From positions 19,706,265 through 19,770,264 of the forward strand of contig NC_087078.1 in NCBI RefSeq assembly GCF_026151205.1: a stretch of 64,000 nt of DNA, read 5' to 3'. Positions 60,680 through 64,000 of the stretch are shown in pieces (within the stretch, counting starts at the first letter, position 1; every line of letters starts with the position of its first letter). The DNA is from Bolinopsis microptera (lineage: Eukaryota; Ctenophora; Tentaculata; Lobata; Bolinopsidae). Both the position numbers and the translations under genes were made by a program. The notes beneath the pieces were generated by a model that worked only from the letters and a program-made list of their open reading frames with translations, made no database searches and was not told the origin of the DNA.

Positions 60680-61359
60680 CTGAAATATCAAATAAGTTAA
60701 ATATTCGATATTTTAAATATTTTACTAGATAGTCACATAACGTGGTAATATTTTATAACAACAGTAGTGTGCGAGAGATACAATCCTGAATTTTCTGTAC
60801 AACGAATTCAGCAGATCACCAGCCTCCTTATAAATTAATGGTGGTCATGGTTTTTAGGGTTTAGGGTTACATGATCTCAGTACTTCATTTTTAACTTTCC
60901 CGTGTCAAATAGTTGGAGAGAGGGGGGAGGGCCGGGGGAGATGGAGGAACCTGATGAAATTGTCTCACCAGGGGTAAAGACAAGATTATGTTTTTGTACA
61001 AACCTCTCCATTATTGTCCCTTTGTCCCTGATATTTAATATTTTACAACAGTAATATAACTGCTGTGTCGTTTTTAAGTACTGGCAAAATATTTACAAAC
61101 ATTTGCATTGGTCAGGCAACAATACATGCATACTTAACATCTATTATTATTTAACATCTATCATTATTAAAATAAATTATATACATAACGATATTACTAT
61201 ATTATCATGATCAGAAGTAACAAGCTTATCCAAACTGATAATACAAGGATCACAAAGCACCGCTCGCTTAAATCGCTATAAGTTAATACTATATTATACA
61301 CTACAAATATAGCGCGTTTTACTGTCCAGTAACACCAACTAGTAGCTGATTATAATATT
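60680..61359. other. Region 5' of the first visible PKN exon
   Basis: Missing HR1 exons of PKN were looked for here and not found. Confidence 0.5.
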
Positions 61360-61973
<614 letters not shown>

Positions 61974-62670
61974 GATAATATGCTGGATGGAACTTGAGAA
62001 TTTAGAATAATTTGATTATATTATATTATATCTCATAAATTCCTTAAAAAACATTATCTTCAATCGCATATTCTAGAGGGTAACTAACGTTGATGATCGG
62101 TTGGATAAAAGAGTTGCCTAGTCGCCACTGATCTCTCTTTCTCTTAACCACAAGATACCGCCTAAATATTGGAGACTGTACCGAACGACCCATGACCATC
62201 TGTTCTTATCATCCAGATTAAATTAAATATAATGTAGAGGATGCTGTCCCAATAATATCATCCAGATTAAATTTAGAGTACAGTATGCTGTCCAAATCAT
62301 ATCTATTTTAGTACCTAATATATGGAGTGGTCCTCTTCACTTGGTACGTGATGAAATTACCGCACCACCCACCACCTCCTAAATACAGGGACACTAAATA
62401 TTTCAAAATTTTGAGCGGCAATTAATACATTGTCCTTCTGTGACCAACACAATTGCATGGTCACAGCATGGCACTAAGTATTCCTCCTCTCACACTAAGT
62501 AAAATAGCCGGTAATGTTGCACTAATGACATCTGATTAGTGTACCCTAACATTATTCAAATAACTTGAACATCAGGACCCGCACTATATTAACCGGTCAA
62601 ATAACCGAGCTAATAACCGGTTACATAACCTGATCACCATGCCAAGGTTTGACATGGTGGTCAGCGTGAA
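61974..62670. other. No gene seen
   Basis: Two near copies of an ATCATCCAGATTAAAT stretch (62210 and 62258) and a CCGGTTA-rich part near 62590. Otherwise featureless. Confidence 0.55.
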
Positions 62671-62688
62671 GGGGGGGGGGGGGGGGGG
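62671..62688. repeat. Poly-G run
   Basis: Eighteen or so G in a row on the plus strand. Confidence 0.9.
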
Positions 62689-62867
62689 GTTAGAGCAAAG
62701 TAACAGATTTTGTCAAATGAACTAAACATTTCATGACAATTAGCGGGGTAGAGGGAGTGTAGAGTTAGCATTACAGAGTGTAGTTTAGTTATTTACGTGA
62801 ATATTTGTCTAGATATCTCTCTCTCTGCACAACACGTCGTACAGTTAGATGAGCTACTATGTGCTAC

Positions 62868-63030
62868 AGCTTTACACTACACTGCTATGTGCTGTGTACA
62901 CAGCTTTACACTACGCTGTTATGTGCTGTGTGTACATAGCTTTACACTACGCTGTTATGTGCTGTGTGTACACAGCTTTACACAACGCTGTTATGTGCTG
63001 TGTGTACACGGCTTTACACTACGCTGCTCA
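62868..63030. repeat. 36-bp minisatellite, about 4.5 units
   Basis: Unit GCTTTACACTACGCTGTTAT plus GTGCTGTGTGTACACA. Confidence 0.88.
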
Positions 63031-63129
63031 TTGAAACGTTGAAATGTTATACTTACGCCACAGTTAGGATATTCTCGTGTGTCAATACTCTGTCTCTAAA
63101 TGTACATTACCTATACTAGTGTACATTGT

Positions 63130-63156
63130 ACCCCCCCCCCCCCCCCCCCCCCCCCC
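63130..63156. repeat. Poly-C run with flanking GTGTACATTGTAC repeats
   Basis: About 27 C, then short units of GTGTC(A/C)AGTGTA and TACATTGTAC to about 63245. Confidence 0.9.
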
Positions 63157-63245
63157 ATTGTACGCGTGTCAAGTGTAGGTGTCTAGTGTACATTATACGT
63201 GTGTCAAGTGTAAATTGTACGCGTGTCCAGTGTACATTGTACACT

Positions 63246-64000
63246 GTAATGTTCGATAATGGAATCATCGTAATGAATTACGTGAATAATATTATGTACA
63301 AAATTTGTAGATGATCACTTAATTTATATTAATGTTATTAAATGATAACGTAATATTATATGTGTAATATGTAGTTATCGTCCTTCTGGTGCAGGTGGAC
63401 ATTCTTCAGTTACCACATTCCACTAATTTATACACATGGTGGAAATCCAGAGGGGGTTTATTATGGAATTTGTTGTTATGTAAATAAAAACAATTGATTA
63501 AATGAAGTTTAATACCTAGTGAAGTTTAATAACCAGCCAATAACCACGAGAATTAATGTATTATTGAGACACCACAAATACCATATATATATATATCCCA
63601 TTCCCATAATATAATGATCGCGTATTATATAAGTTTATATAAAATGTAAGTTACTGTATGCGTTATTATATGAGTCACGATAGTTGTCGATATTACGAGC
63701 ACAGTAAAATTGAAGTGTTGCAGGGGATGGCGAGGATAATAATGATAACTTATCGTGTAGACAATAAACTTACACCTCGAGCTACAAATTACTATTACAA
63801 TATGTTATTATATTTACTATTACATAATGTTACATTAACTAATAATTGTACACAATAATAAAGTTACTCTGCACTGTTTTGGTGACTACCAATTCAAAGG
63901 AAATTTTAACTTAATATTTTGAGACTTTCAACAGCCATGATACATTCTCCAATATAACCAATAAAATATACAAGGTTGAAAGTTGCAATAGTTTTAGATA
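63246..64000. other. No gene seen, right edge
   Basis: AT-rich. A 66-residue frame at 63658 has no domain. PKN N-terminal exons, if they follow, are farther right. Confidence 0.55.

Overview
This is a piece of an invertebrate animal nuclear genome. It is AT-rich, its genes are split into many short exons with GT/AG introns, it carries a PKN-type kinase with HR1 and C2 domains, and it is crowded with satellites, TIR elements and non-LTR and LTR retroelements. There is no bacterial, organellar or viral gene organisation. I cannot name the species. Exons below were built by hand from splice signals and reading phase.

Layout. (1) About 1-15 kb, minus strand: an RPS6KC1-like gene (PX - MIT - kinase-like). 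Its start codon is at 15027, and its last exons lie beyond the left edge. Its introns hold a 3-kb array of 27-bp repeats (1701-4702), a TIR element (5271-5975), a 16-bp array (7507-8158), a G-rich array (11391-11934) and, on the opposite strand, a complete single-exon class A GPCR (12268-13287). (2) 15-21 kb: large degenerate satellites, apparently enclosed by one pair of TTAAGGGG inverted ends (15067-21078). (3) 21.5-22.4 kb, minus: a TEX9-like coiled-coil protein. (4) 22.7-33 kb: interspersed repeats and a young LTR element with gag but no pol (24649-30977), followed by GC-rich inverted-repeat elements. (5) 33.3-60.7 kb, minus: a protein kinase N gene. Sixteen exons join in phase into 732 residues. 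Two HR1-type segments (end of one, all of the next), C2, kinase and AGC tail are present, and the N-terminal exons lie beyond the right edge. Its introns hold a non-LTR reverse transcriptase, a 0.9-kb foldback palindrome, several TIR elements, 26-bp and 14-bp arrays, and a second LINE set in 7-bp microsatellites. (6) 60.7-64 kb: a repeat copy with an expanded GA tract and otherwise no gene that I recognise.

Biology. The cellular genes are signalling or structural: a Rho-responsive kinase (PKN), an endosome-type PX/MIT pseudokinase, a GPCR and a TEX9-like coiled-coil protein. I see no evidence that they form a pathway, and each has its own transcription unit. The most unusual content is repeat biology: a TTAA element caught inside a tandem array, a palindrome built of iterated subrepeats, a gag-only LTR element with apparently identical repeats, and a splice donor triplicated in frame in the kinase-like gene.
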